Source: Firmicutes bacterium UBA3920 | GTDB lineage: Bacteria; Bacillota; Clostridia; Caldicoprobacterales; Xylanivirgaceae | Reading direction: 5' to 3' | Length of the DNA: 36,605 bases | Assembly: GCA_002386065.1 (NCBI GenBank) | Contig: DGES01000001.1 | Coordinates: 15,450 to 52,054, forward strand | Shown here: positions 8,007-14,638 of the stretch, piece by piece | Position numbering within the stretch: position 1 is the first letter of the stretch | Layout: the number at the start of each line of letters is the position of its first letter | Made by a program: the position numbers and the translations under genes | The notes under the pieces: model-generated | What the model was told of the DNA's origin: nothing | The model's input: only the letters and a program-made list of their open reading frames with translations | The model's database searches: none

Positions 8007-9020
8007 ATGAATTTTAAAAGAGGCGTGTCATATCTATTGGTACTAACTGTTTTTCTTTTTCTATTCTCATCGTGTGTCCAAAGAAAGGAATCTGAAGAGG
8101 AAAAACCCCCTTCACAGAAAGAAAAACTGTCAGAAGAGACAAAACGACCTGCACTTCCCAAACAGCTCCAAGCTCAAGAAGGAGTGGAGCCCAAATTAAA
8201 GGTATATATGCATGATACAGGTAAAGTTGAGGAGATGGACTTTGAAGATTATGTAAAAGGTGTGGTAGCAGGTGAGATAAAAAATGATTGGCCTGTTGAA
8301 GCTATAAAGGCCCAGGCTATAATAGCGCGTACATTTGTACTTGATTTCATATCGACAAAGGGACATTCAAAACATAATTCAGATGCCCATATATCTACCG
8401 ATATTGAAGAGGCACAGGCTTGGAACAGAGAAGAAATAAATGATACAATCAATAAAGTTGTGGATGAAACAAGGGGGCAAATACTTACTTATAATGGAGA
8501 ATTTACAAAAACATGGTTTCATTCAAATGCAGGGGGTATAACGGCAGATTCTAAAGAAGGATTAAACTATAAAGAAGAGAATCCACCCTACATAGTTAGC
8601 GTCAAATCTCCAGATACAGGTGATGAAGTACCTGCAGATGAGAGAAAATGGACAGCTTCTTTTCCAAAGGATAAGGTTATTGAGGCATTAAATAAGATGG
8701 GAAGCGGCATAGAAAAATTTAAAAAAGTAACTATTGGGAAAAAGGGTCCTTCTGGTAGGGCTGTTACATTGAAATTTGATGATATAGAGATATCAGCTCC
8801 GGATTTTAGGGTAGCTCTTGATAGCAAGGTAATGAAATCTACCCTTCTAGATAGTATAGAATATAAGGACGAAACCCTAACTATTAAGGGGAGAGGCTAT
8901 GGACATGGTGTGGGAATGTCCCAGTGGGGAGCTTATTCTATGGCAGAGGATGGGAAAAGTGCAGCGGAGATCCTCACCCATTATTTTAAGGGAATAAAAA
9001 TAACCAATATGTGGGATTAA
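8007..9020 (+). CDS. SpoIID/LytB-domain lipoprotein (peptidoglycan lytic transglycosylase-like)
   Basis: SpoIID is the septal peptidoglycan transglycosylase that drives engulfment together with SpoIIP and SpoIIM. The 337-residue sequence has a short basic N-terminus, a hydrophobic stretch (residues 8-20) and FSSC at 20-23. This is a possible though weak lipobox, and the segment could instead be an uncleaved anchor. After a Glu/Lys/Pro-rich linker, the SpoIID domain runs from about residue 64 to the end. It includes VVAGEIKNDWPVEAIKAQ, where Glu90 aligns with the catalytic Glu of SpoIID. GRGYGHGVGMSQWGA near the C-terminus is a family hallmark. The classic spoIID lies by murA and spoIIQ, so this may be a paralogue. 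It sits between rqcP and yabP with its own flanking terminators. Confidence 0.88.
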   Translation: MNFKRGVSYLLVLTVFLFLFSSCVQRKESEEEKPPSQKEKLSEETKRPALPKQLQAQEGVEPKLKVYMHDTGKVEEMDFEDYVKGVVAGEIKNDWPVEAIKAQAIIARTFVLDFISTKGHSKHNSDAHISTDIEEAQAWNREEINDTINKVVDETRGQILTYNGEFTKTWFHSNAGGITADSKEGLNYKEENPPYIVSVKSPDTGDEVPADERKWTASFPKDKVIEALNKMGSGIEKFKKVTIGKKGPSGRAVTLKFDDIEISAPDFRVALDSKVMKSTLLDSIEYKDETLTIKGRGYGHGVGMSQWGAYSMAEDGKSAAEILTHYFKGIKITNMWD

Positions 9021-9059
9021 AAATACTTCCAGTATTATCGATAATACTGGAAGTATTTT
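9020..9059 (+). terminator. Terminator after the SpoIID-like gene, 40-base perfect palindrome
   Basis: The whole interval 9020-9059 equals its own reverse complement, centred on ATCGAT, and begins on the last base of the stop codon. The right arm ends GTATTTTG, so the T-tract is short. Confidence 0.8.
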
Positions 9060-9061
9060 GC

Positions 9062-9090
9062 ACATACTTATTTATATATGGGCATATATT
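9062..9090 (+). promoter_or_regulatory. Candidate sigma-E promoter for yabP-yabQ
   Basis: ACATACT (9062-9068) and CATATATT (9083-9090) are separated by 14 bases. They resemble the sigma-E patterns KMATATT and CATACAMT with two mismatches in each. yabP and yabQ are sigma-E genes in Bacillus subtilis. The match is suggestive only. Confidence 0.4.
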
Positions 9091-9131
9091 ATCAAGTAAG
9101 GCGATTTATTTAGAAGGGGTGTATAGGTGGA

Positions 9132-9428
9132 ATGGTGAGGGATATGGACAATAAGAATGTTGTAAGAAATCGCAGTCATAGTGTTGTCATGGAAAATCGT
9201 ACTAAAGTTACTATAACAGGTGTTGCTGACGTAGATAGTTTTGATGAAACCATGGTATTACTTGCAACCGATATGGGTTTTATAACATTACATGGTGAAG
9301 GTTTGCATATAAACAAACTAAATTTAGAAGAGGGGCATTTGATCGTAGAAGGCGAGGTAATAGCTCTTGAGTATAGTGATGGATTCAGTGATAGGGGGAC
9401 TGGAATTTGGGGACGACTCTTTAAATAG
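9132..9428 (+). CDS. yabP: Sporulation protein YabP
   Basis: YabP is a small mother-cell protein of the YabP/YqfC family, made under sigma-E and needed for normal spore formation; its biochemical role is not established. The 98-residue sequence shows the family core: HSVVMENRTKVTITGVADVD, a SFDE motif, then GFITLHGEGLHINKLNLEEG. The exact start is uncertain: ATG 9132, GTG 9135 and ATG 9144 are all possible with weak spacing to AGAAGGGG (9112) or AGGTGG (9125). yabQ starts 12 bases after the stop, so the two form an operon. Confidence 0.93.
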   Translation: MVRDMDNKNVVRNRSHSVVMENRTKVTITGVADVDSFDETMVLLATDMGFITLHGEGLHINKLNLEEGHLIVEGEVIALEYSDGFSDRGTGIWGRLFK

Positions 9429-9440
9429 GGGGCATATAAG

Positions 9441-9902
9441 ATGTTGATGTCTACGTCGAACCAGGCCTATATTTTTTTATCAGCGGTATATATGGGTATA
9501 ATTATAGGGATTATATATGATGTATATAGAGTGATACATATTCTAGTTGAGCTGTCAAAATCAGTTACTATGATAATGGATATATTTTTTTGGATTATAG
9601 TGACTATGCTGTCTATAGTGGGATTTTTTTATGTTAGTAGTGGTGAGATCAGAGTATATAGCATTGTAGGACTTGCCATTGGTTGGGCGCTTTATATTTT
9701 GACAGTAAGTAGATATATAAGGCATTTTCTTACGGTATTTGGTAGAGGAATTATACGATTATACAGAAAAATAATAAAATGTCTTACCTATCCCTTTCAA
9801 TGGATTATAGATTTAATAGAAAAGCCAAAGCGAATGTGGAAAGAATGTAAAAAAAATATAGAAAGAAGATTAAATAGAGAAAAGATAAAAGATGAGCTAT
9901 AA
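9441..9902 (+). CDS. yabQ: Spore cortex protein YabQ
   Basis: YabQ is an integral membrane protein of the outer forespore membrane required for cortex formation in Bacillus. The 153-residue sequence has hydrophobic segments near residues 8-26, 45-65 and 72-90, followed by a strongly basic cytoplasmic tail (VSRYIRHFLTVFGRGIIRLY and a Lys/Arg-rich end). This is the family layout. ATG 9441 follows a G-rich ribosome-binding site overlapping the end of yabP. The next gene, divIC, is 262 bases away, so unlike the compact Bacillus arrangement a separate promoter for divIC is likely. Confidence 0.92.
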   Translation: MLMSTSNQAYIFLSAVYMGIIIGIIYDVYRVIHILVELSKSVTMIMDIFFWIIVTMLSIVGFFYVSSGEIRVYSIVGLAIGWALYILTVSRYIRHFLTVFGRGIIRLYRKIIKCLTYPFQWIIDLIEKPKRMWKECKKNIERRLNREKIKDEL

Positions 9903-9908
9903 AAGGAA

Positions 9909-9953
9909 AAAAATTCGTAAAAGGAGGATTTTTATCATATATGTAGAATTATC
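9909..9953 (+). promoter_or_regulatory. Leader element, copy 2 (upstream of divIC)
   Basis: Arms AAAAATTC (9909-9916) and GGATTTTT (9926-9933) can pair with one G-U, around a 9-base loop. The block 9918-9953 has AAAAGGAGGATTTTTA and ends in a GTAGAATTAT box. It aligns without gaps to the hup leader copy. No start codon follows at normal spacing: ATG 9941 is at once followed by a TAG. Confidence 0.5.
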
Positions 9954-10035
9954 TTAATAAGTAGGTCTTGTAATATATGATTTTATAGTATATATTATAG
10001 TTACTAGCATATATTATAAGCTACTTATTTTCAGG

Positions 10036-10064
10036 TTAATGGTACCATTTAGTTGTATTATACT
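10036..10064 (+). promoter_or_regulatory. Possible promoter for divIC with a 12-bp palindrome in it
   Basis: TTAATG (10036-10041) and TATACT (10059-10064) are 17 bases apart. The palindrome AATGGTACCATT (10038-10049) overlaps the -35 and spacer. Downstream, CATTGAC (10065-10071) is complementary to GTCAATG (10135-10141). Both hexamers are imperfect, so this is tentative. Confidence 0.3.
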
Positions 10065-10164
10065 CATTGACCCTTGGATGGGTATATGAAATATACTTAA
10101 CTAGATTAGTAGGTACCTGAGAACTTCTAAAAGTGTCAATGGGAAATATAAAGAGGGGAAGGGA

Positions 10165-10452
10165 ATGAATAAAAAGCGCTATGTAATAAAACCTAGAATA
10201 AAAGTTGTTGTGATGTTGTTTATCTTTGTCTATCTTGCAACTATTTTTGTAAAACAAGAATTCATACTTAGGGAACAAAATAAGGAAACATGCAAATTAG
10301 AAACTCAGATAGAGCAAGTTAGAGAAGAAAACAGCGATCTAGAGCGTCAAATAGAATATACTCAGTCTGAGAGTTATATTGAGCGTATGGCTCGAGAAAA
10401 ATTGGGCTGGGTGCGAGAAGGCGAAAAAGTCTTCATTGAAGAGAAAAATTAA
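10165..10452 (+). CDS. divIC: Cell-division protein DivIC/FtsB-type
   Basis: DivIC is a bitopic septal protein that acts with DivIB and FtsL in the divisome. The 95-residue sequence has a basic cytoplasmic N-terminus (MNKKRYVIKPRIK), one membrane segment (about residues 14-29) and a coiled-coil of Glu/Gln/Leu heptads (about 35-66). The conserved end AREKLGWVREGEKVF is typical of DivIC/FtsB. ATG 10165 is preceded by GAGGGGAAGGG. Position after yabP-yabQ and before the S1 gene matches Bacillus and Clostridia. Confidence 0.93.
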   Translation: MNKKRYVIKPRIKVVVMLFIFVYLATIFVKQEFILREQNKETCKLETQIEQVREENSDLERQIEYTQSESYIERMAREKLGWVREGEKVFIEEKN

Positions 10453-10473
10453 AAGAGGAGGAAACCTTAGTTT

Positions 10474-10824
10474 ATGCCAGTTGAGGTTGGACAAATTGTA
10501 GAAGGTGTAGTTTCTGGAATAACGAGTTTTGGTGCTTTTTTAGATCTTCCAGATGGAGAGTCAGGTATGGTACACATATCTGAGATTGCAGATACCTATG
10601 TAAAGGATATTAATAACTATTTAAAGGTAGATGAAAAGGTAAAGGCAAAAGTCTTGTCGATAGATGAAAGGGGCAGAATTAGCCTATCTATTCGAGAAGC
10701 TAAGAAAGACAAGGAAAATTTTGAACAAAACCTTGCTAAATTTATGAAAGAGAGCGAGGATCGTCTATCGGATCTTAAAAATAGGGAAGCTAAGCATTCT
10801 GGAGGGGGATATAGAGGCCGTTGA
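10474..10824 (+). CDS. S1-domain RNA-binding protein (YabR-like)
   Basis: This small protein has a single S1 OB-fold (residues 3-74: VGQIVEGVVSGITSFGAFLD, SGMVHISEIADTYV, VKAKVLSIDERGRISLSI). An acidic/basic helix and a Gly/Arg end (GGGYRGR) follow. YabR in Bacillus has the same size class and the same position after divIC, and its precise role is not settled. ATG 10474 has AGAGGAGG upstream. It lies 21 bases after divIC, so the two are co-transcribed and share the terminator at 10851. Confidence 0.93.
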   Translation: MPVEVGQIVEGVVSGITSFGAFLDLPDGESGMVHISEIADTYVKDINNYLKVDEKVKAKVLSIDERGRISLSIREAKKDKENFEQNLAKFMKESEDRLSDLKNREAKHSGGGYRGR

Positions 10825-10850
10825 CAATATCAGCATTTTAAATTAGACTC

Positions 10851-10880
10851 AAAGCGCATTCCAAAGGGATGCGCTTTTTT
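10851..10880 (+). terminator. Terminator after divIC-S1 operon
   Basis: Arms AAAGCGCAT (10851-10859) and ATGCGCTTT (10869-10877) are extended inward by T-G, C-G and C-G to a three-base loop, then more T. Confidence 0.92.
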
Positions 10881-10909
10881 GCTTTTTTAAGGTTAGAGGA
10901 GAGAAAGTC

Positions 10910-11308
10910 GTGACAAGACGAGGAGTTATTGACATTGGGAAAAATTCAGTTATGAAATGGCATATACAGTGTATATTGAAATATGATTACAGTGATTGCT
11001 TTGGATGTCTAATTGGTACAGGTGGAACAGTAACATCACTTGCGGTTATTGATCTTGAGCTTGAGTTGTATGAGCAAAATAAAATACATGGATATAAACT
11101 ATCCCAGAGAAGAGTTTTGTCTATATTTAATAGATTAAAAGTTATGTCATTAGATGAGAGAAAAAATGTGAAAGGGCTACAGCCCGAACGTGCTGATATT
11201 ATTCTACCAGGTATCTATATATTGATTGTAGCTATGGATATTATAGGTGCGAGTGAAATAGTAGTGAGTGACAAAGATATATTGGAAGGTTTATTGTTGG
11301 CAAGATGA
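10910..11308 (+). pseudogene. Internally deleted Ppx/GppA-family phosphatase remnant
   Basis: Ppx/GppA proteins are about 300 residues and degrade polyphosphate or pppGpp; they occur after the S1 gene in many Clostridia. This ORF has 132 residues. The first 13 (MTRRGVIDIGKNS) match the extreme N-terminal phosphate-binding strand of the ASKHA fold (normally DIGTNS). From about residue 34, LIGTGGTVTSLAVIDLELEL and the remainder, with GLQPERADIILPG, match the C-terminal half of the family. The middle is missing, including the second phosphate loop and the catalytic Glu region. The frame is kept and a GAGGAGAG ribosome-binding site precedes GTG 10910. A short protein may still be made, but phosphatase activity is unlikely. 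It is probably a decaying gene. Confidence 0.75.
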
Positions 11309-11325
11309 AAAAACAAAAAAAGGTG

Positions 11326-11354
11326 TTGACATTATTCTCGATATATTGTAGAAT
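11326..11354 (+). promoter_or_regulatory. Strong sigma-A promoter of the tRNA operon
   Basis: TTGACA (11326-11331, consensus) and TAGAAT (11349-11354) are separated by 17 bases. They lie 30 bases upstream of the first tRNA and just after the Ppx/GppA remnant. Confidence 0.88.
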
Positions 11355-11383
11355 AGAACTTGCCGTTGAGAAAGACTAAATGA

Positions 11384-11460
<77 letters not shown>

Positions 11461-11465
11461 ATTTT

Positions 11466-11542
11466 GGCGGCGTAGCTCAGTTGGCAAGAGCATTCGGTTC
11501 ATACCCGAAGTGTCAGCGGTTCGAATCCGTTCGCCGCTACCA
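11466..11542 (+). tRNA. Elongator tRNA-Met (CAT anticodon)
   Basis: This is a 77-base cloverleaf with acceptor GGCGGCG / CGCCGCT, anticodon stem TTCGG / CCGAA, loop TTCATAC and encoded CCA. The overall sequence resembles Bacillus elongator tRNA-Met (GGCGGTGTAGCTCAG). The lysidine-modified tRNA-Ile with CAT is less likely because its acceptor and anticodon stems differ. Confidence 0.93.
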
Positions 11543-11547
11543 ACTTT

Positions 11548-11623
11548 GGGCGCATAGCTCAGCTGGGAGAGCACCTGCCTTACAAGCAGGGGGTCATAGG
11601 TTCGAGCCCTATTGTGCCCACCA
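11548..11623 (+). tRNA. tRNA-Val (TAC anticodon)
   Basis: This is a 76-base cloverleaf with acceptor GGGCGCA / TGTGCCC (one G-T pair), anticodon stem CCTGC / GCAGG and loop CTTACAA, giving anticodon TAC. The CCA is encoded. It is the last of three tRNAs spaced by 5 bases each. Confidence 0.96.
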
Positions 11624-11626
11624 TAA

Positions 11627-11666
11627 TACAAAAGGTTTCGAAGCTTAAGCTTCGAAACCTTTTGTA
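11627..11666 (+). terminator. Terminator of the tRNA operon, 40-base perfect palindrome
   Basis: 11627-11666 is its own reverse complement (TACAAAAGGTTTCGAAGCTT and its mirror). A T-rich stretch (CTATTTGTATT) follows. It begins 4 bases after the tRNA-Val CCA. Confidence 0.9.
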
Positions 11667-11794
11667 CTATTTGTATTATAAATTAAACTTTTAAACCTTT
11701 TGGTGATTATGTAAAAAAATTAGACAACTCTTAACAAATTAGTTTATCCACTTACCATATTATATCTATTTTAATATGCAATCATAGTTGTTTT

Positions 11795-11860
11795 TGTCGT
11801 AAATTTTTTTTGCTCAGTCTGCTTATATTGACAAATAATTCACAGACTTTCTGCTATAAT
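11795..11860 (+). promoter_or_regulatory. spoIIE promoter with Spo0A-type architecture
   Basis: A consensus -35 TTGACA (11828-11833) and consensus -10 TATAAT (11855-11860) are separated by 21 bases, too far for normal sigma-A use. This is the spacing known for Spo0A-activated spoIIE and spoIIG promoters of Bacillus. TGTCGTA (11795-11801) matches the 0A box TGTCGAA at 6 of 7 positions, 26 bases upstream of the -35. A second 6-of-7 match (TGTCTAA, minus strand) lies at 11720-11726. Confidence 0.75.
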
Positions 11861-11907
11861 TAGCACTACCAAATGATGGGAAATTGTGTTAGGTGGTGCT
11901 ATAGCCA

Positions 11908-14304
11908 ATGGAAAAAGGTATTTATCAACATAATAATGTAATATATTTAAATAAAAAGCAAGGGCAACAAGTAAAGACAAGTCAAAGCATAGAGAAGAAG
12001 GACATAGTTTTTCAAATTTGCTGGATACTTGCATCATTTTTTATATCGCGGGTAGTTATACTAGATGAATTGGCACCTTTTGGTGTTGCCCTTTATGCTT
12101 CATTTCTCTTTAGTAAGTTTCACTCTTTAGGTTTCTTGCTTTCCATATCTATTGGTATACTAAGTGTTAATTTTGGAATAGAGGGTATGAAATATATAAT
12201 AGCTCTTGTCATGATTTATATATATGGACAGGCCATAAAAAAGAGATGTGAGAGACTAGATAAAATAAAAAAGAGTTTGGTTGCGCTAATATCCCTCTTT
12301 ATAGCAGATTTAATATATTTGTATTTTAGAGGATTTGTATTATACAATTTTATAATAGATATATCAGAGGGAATCATCGCTTTTATAATGGTATATATAT
12401 TTAGCTATATTATAGATATCTTATCTGTAAATAAGAGAAGACGTATTTTGTCAAACGAAGAGATGATATGCATAAGTGTGTTTATATCTCTTGTGATTGT
12501 AGGATTTTGGGATGCTAAATTATTTTTTCTGTCATTTAGAAATGTATTATCTGTATATATTATTCTCATATCTGCATATGTAGGTGGTGCAGGTGTAGGG
12601 GCTAGCATAGGTATAACAGTTGGATTTGTGTTATCTCTAGCAGGGATGTCTGATACAGTCTTCATTGGCTGTTTAGGGATATGTGGTTTGATGGCAGGTA
12701 CTTTTAAGGATTTGGGACGTATAACTACTGGAATTGCTTTTGTAATAGCAAATGCTTTGATCACATTTTACATAAACAGGTCTACGTATACAATAATGCC
12801 CCTAGAAGATATAATAGGTGGAGGAATACTTCTCGTTATAACTCCTACTTATATGTTAGATTATATAACTCAGTTCTTTGATGCTTCCGTTGTTAGACAC
12901 AAGGAGCAGGTATTGTATGTACGCAGGATGCAGGATATAATTTCAAATCGACTTAAGGAGTTCTCGATGGTGTTCAATCAACTATCTAAAACTTTCAGTG
13001 ATATAGCAGGAGACAATGATTATGAAACAATAAGCAGTGATGTAAACAATATAATAAACTCAATAGCTGATGCGGTATGTTTTGATTGTTCCCTCTATAA
13101 AAGTTGTTGGGAAAAGGGATTCTATATTACCTATAATAGTCTTTTTAAACTCTTAACTGCTATTGATAAAAAAGGTGAGTTGGCGGAGAGTGATATATTA
13201 TCTAATCGCTGTTATAAACCCCATGCCATAATTGAAAAGGCAAATGAGATATATTCCATATACAGGGACAATCTAAAATGGGAGCGACAGCTTGACGAGT
13301 GTAGATATCTGGTAGCGGATCAACTCTTAGGAATTTCCCATGTAATAGATGAGGTGGCAGCTGAAATAGATATAGATATACATTTTAAGAGAGGAATGGA
13401 AGAACAGATAAAAATAGAACTGGATAAGAGGGGCGTTAGGTGTAAGGATGTATTAGTACTTGAAAAGGCAACTGGTAAAGTAGAAGTGAGCATTGTAAAG
13501 AAGGCATGTAGGGGGAGAAGGGAATGTAATAAGGTAGTTGAGGGAGTAGTATCTCAGATGTTTAATAAGACATTTGCATGTAAGAATAGAGAGTGCATAT
13601 ACGCAGGTGGAGATGAATGTTCTATATATCTAGAGGAAGCTAAAAAAATTAATATTATAACGGGAATATCATGTAAAGCAAAGGGACATAACAGTGTAAT
13701 GGGAGATAGTCATTCCTTTATGGAACTAAAGGGCGGAAAATTTATGCTTGCCTTAAGTGATGGCATGGGTTCAGGTAGTAGGGCTGCTTTAGAGAGTCAA
13801 GATGTAATATGTCTCCTTGAAAATTTCATGGAGGCTGGATTTGAATTAGATGTAACTGTAAAAACTATAAACTCAGTTCTTATATTAAGATCGGAAGATG
13901 AGATGTTTGCCACTGCTGATATATGTATTATAGATCAGATAACAGGATATGCAGAATTTATAAAAATTGGTGCGGTGTCCACATTTATAAAACGGGGAAA
14001 TACAATTGATATAATAAATGGTTCAAGTTTGCCCATAGGGATTATTGAAAATATTGAGCTGGATAGAAAGACGGTTAAACTACAAGATGGTGACATGATA
14101 ATTATGATTACAGATGGGATACTAGATTCATATAATGGCGAGCTTGATAAGGATAGGTGGTTAAGTAGTGTAATTGCCATGAATCATACTAAGAATCCCC
14201 AAGAATTAGCAGATTATATTATGGATTGTGCATTGGAGATGGGAAGGGGAGAGGTTAAGGATGATATGACAGTGATGGTGAGCCGAGTATGGCGATCATT
14301 ATGA
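11908..14304 (+). CDS. spoIIE: Stage II sporulation protein E, PP2C-type serine phosphatase
   Basis: SpoIIE dephosphorylates the anti-anti-sigma factor SpoIIAA to release sigma-F in the forespore and helps place the polar septum. The 798 residues compare with about 827 in Bacillus. Residues about 25-330 contain some ten membrane segments. A central regulatory/oligomerisation region follows with a Cys cluster (CFDCSLYKSCW). The C-terminal PP2C domain starts near residue 590. Its metal-binding motifs are visible: ALSDGMGSG, ATADICIID, IMITDGILD and the final DDMTVMVSRVW. ATG 11908 has TTAGGTGG about 11 bases upstream. The promoter architecture described above implies control by phosphorylated Spo0A at the onset of sporulation. 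Confidence 0.96.
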   Translation: MEKGIYQHNNVIYLNKKQGQQVKTSQSIEKKDIVFQICWILASFFISRVVILDELAPFGVALYASFLFSKFHSLGFLLSISIGILSVNFGIEGMKYIIALVMIYIYGQAIKKRCERLDKIKKSLVALISLFIADLIYLYFRGFVLYNFIIDISEGIIAFIMVYIFSYIIDILSVNKRRRILSNEEMICISVFISLVIVGFWDAKLFFLSFRNVLSVYIILISAYVGGAGVGASIGITVGFVLSLAGMSDTVFIGCLGICGLMAGTFKDLGRITTGIAFVIANALITFYINRSTYTIMPLEDIIGGGILLVITPTYMLDYITQFFDASVVRHKEQVLYVRRMQDIISNRLKEFSMVFNQLSKTFSDIAGDNDYETISSDVNNIINSIADAVCFDCSLYKSCWEKGFYITYNSLFKLLTAIDKKGELAESDILSNRCYKPHAIIEKANEIYSIYRDNLKWERQLDECRYLVADQLLGISHVIDEVAAEIDIDIHFKRGMEEQIKIELDKRGVRCKDVLVLEKATGKVEVSIVKKACRGRRECNKVVEGVVSQMFNKTFACKNRECIYAGGDECSIYLEEAKKINIITGISCKAKGHNSVMGDSHSFMELKGGKFMLALSDGMGSGSRAALESQDVICLLENFMEAGFELDVTVKTINSVLILRSEDEMFATADICIIDQITGYAEFIKIGAVSTFIKRGNTIDIINGSSLPIGIIENIELDRKTVKLQDGDMIIMITDGILDSYNGELDKDRWLSSVIAMNHTKNPQELADYIMDCALEMGRGEVKDDMTVMVSRVWRSL

Positions 14305-14638
14305 GTTATAATTGTTAAGGTCCTAACTAAAGGTGTAACTGTCAGGAAATCAAAAATTTATTTGGATTACCACAATAAAATGAATTGCTGATTTTTGATA
14401 AAGTAATTGCGACTATGGTTAACTCTTTTTAGTATTGGACTGTGATAAATATTGTATAAATTCTTATGTTCATGTCATATATGGCAATGGTGACAGAATC
14501 ATAGGAATTTTTAGTTTTGAATAATTTATTAGTCAAGTATAGGGAAAAAGAGAGAAGCTTTTGGTTTTTTGGCTAAATAACTTGAAAAAATAGAATAAAA
14601 AAGATAGAATATTATTATTCAAAGACAAAGGTGATGGA
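14305..14638 (+). other. 334-base intergenic region between spoIIE and tilS
   Basis: No gene, tRNA or convincing terminator was found. TTGGAC (14435) and TATAAA (14455) are only 14 bases apart, so they are a poor promoter. AGGAATTTTTAG at 14509 followed by GAATAATT resembles a shortened form of the hup/divIC leader element. The start of tilS has its own AAAGGTGATGG ribosome-binding site. Confidence 0.6.
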
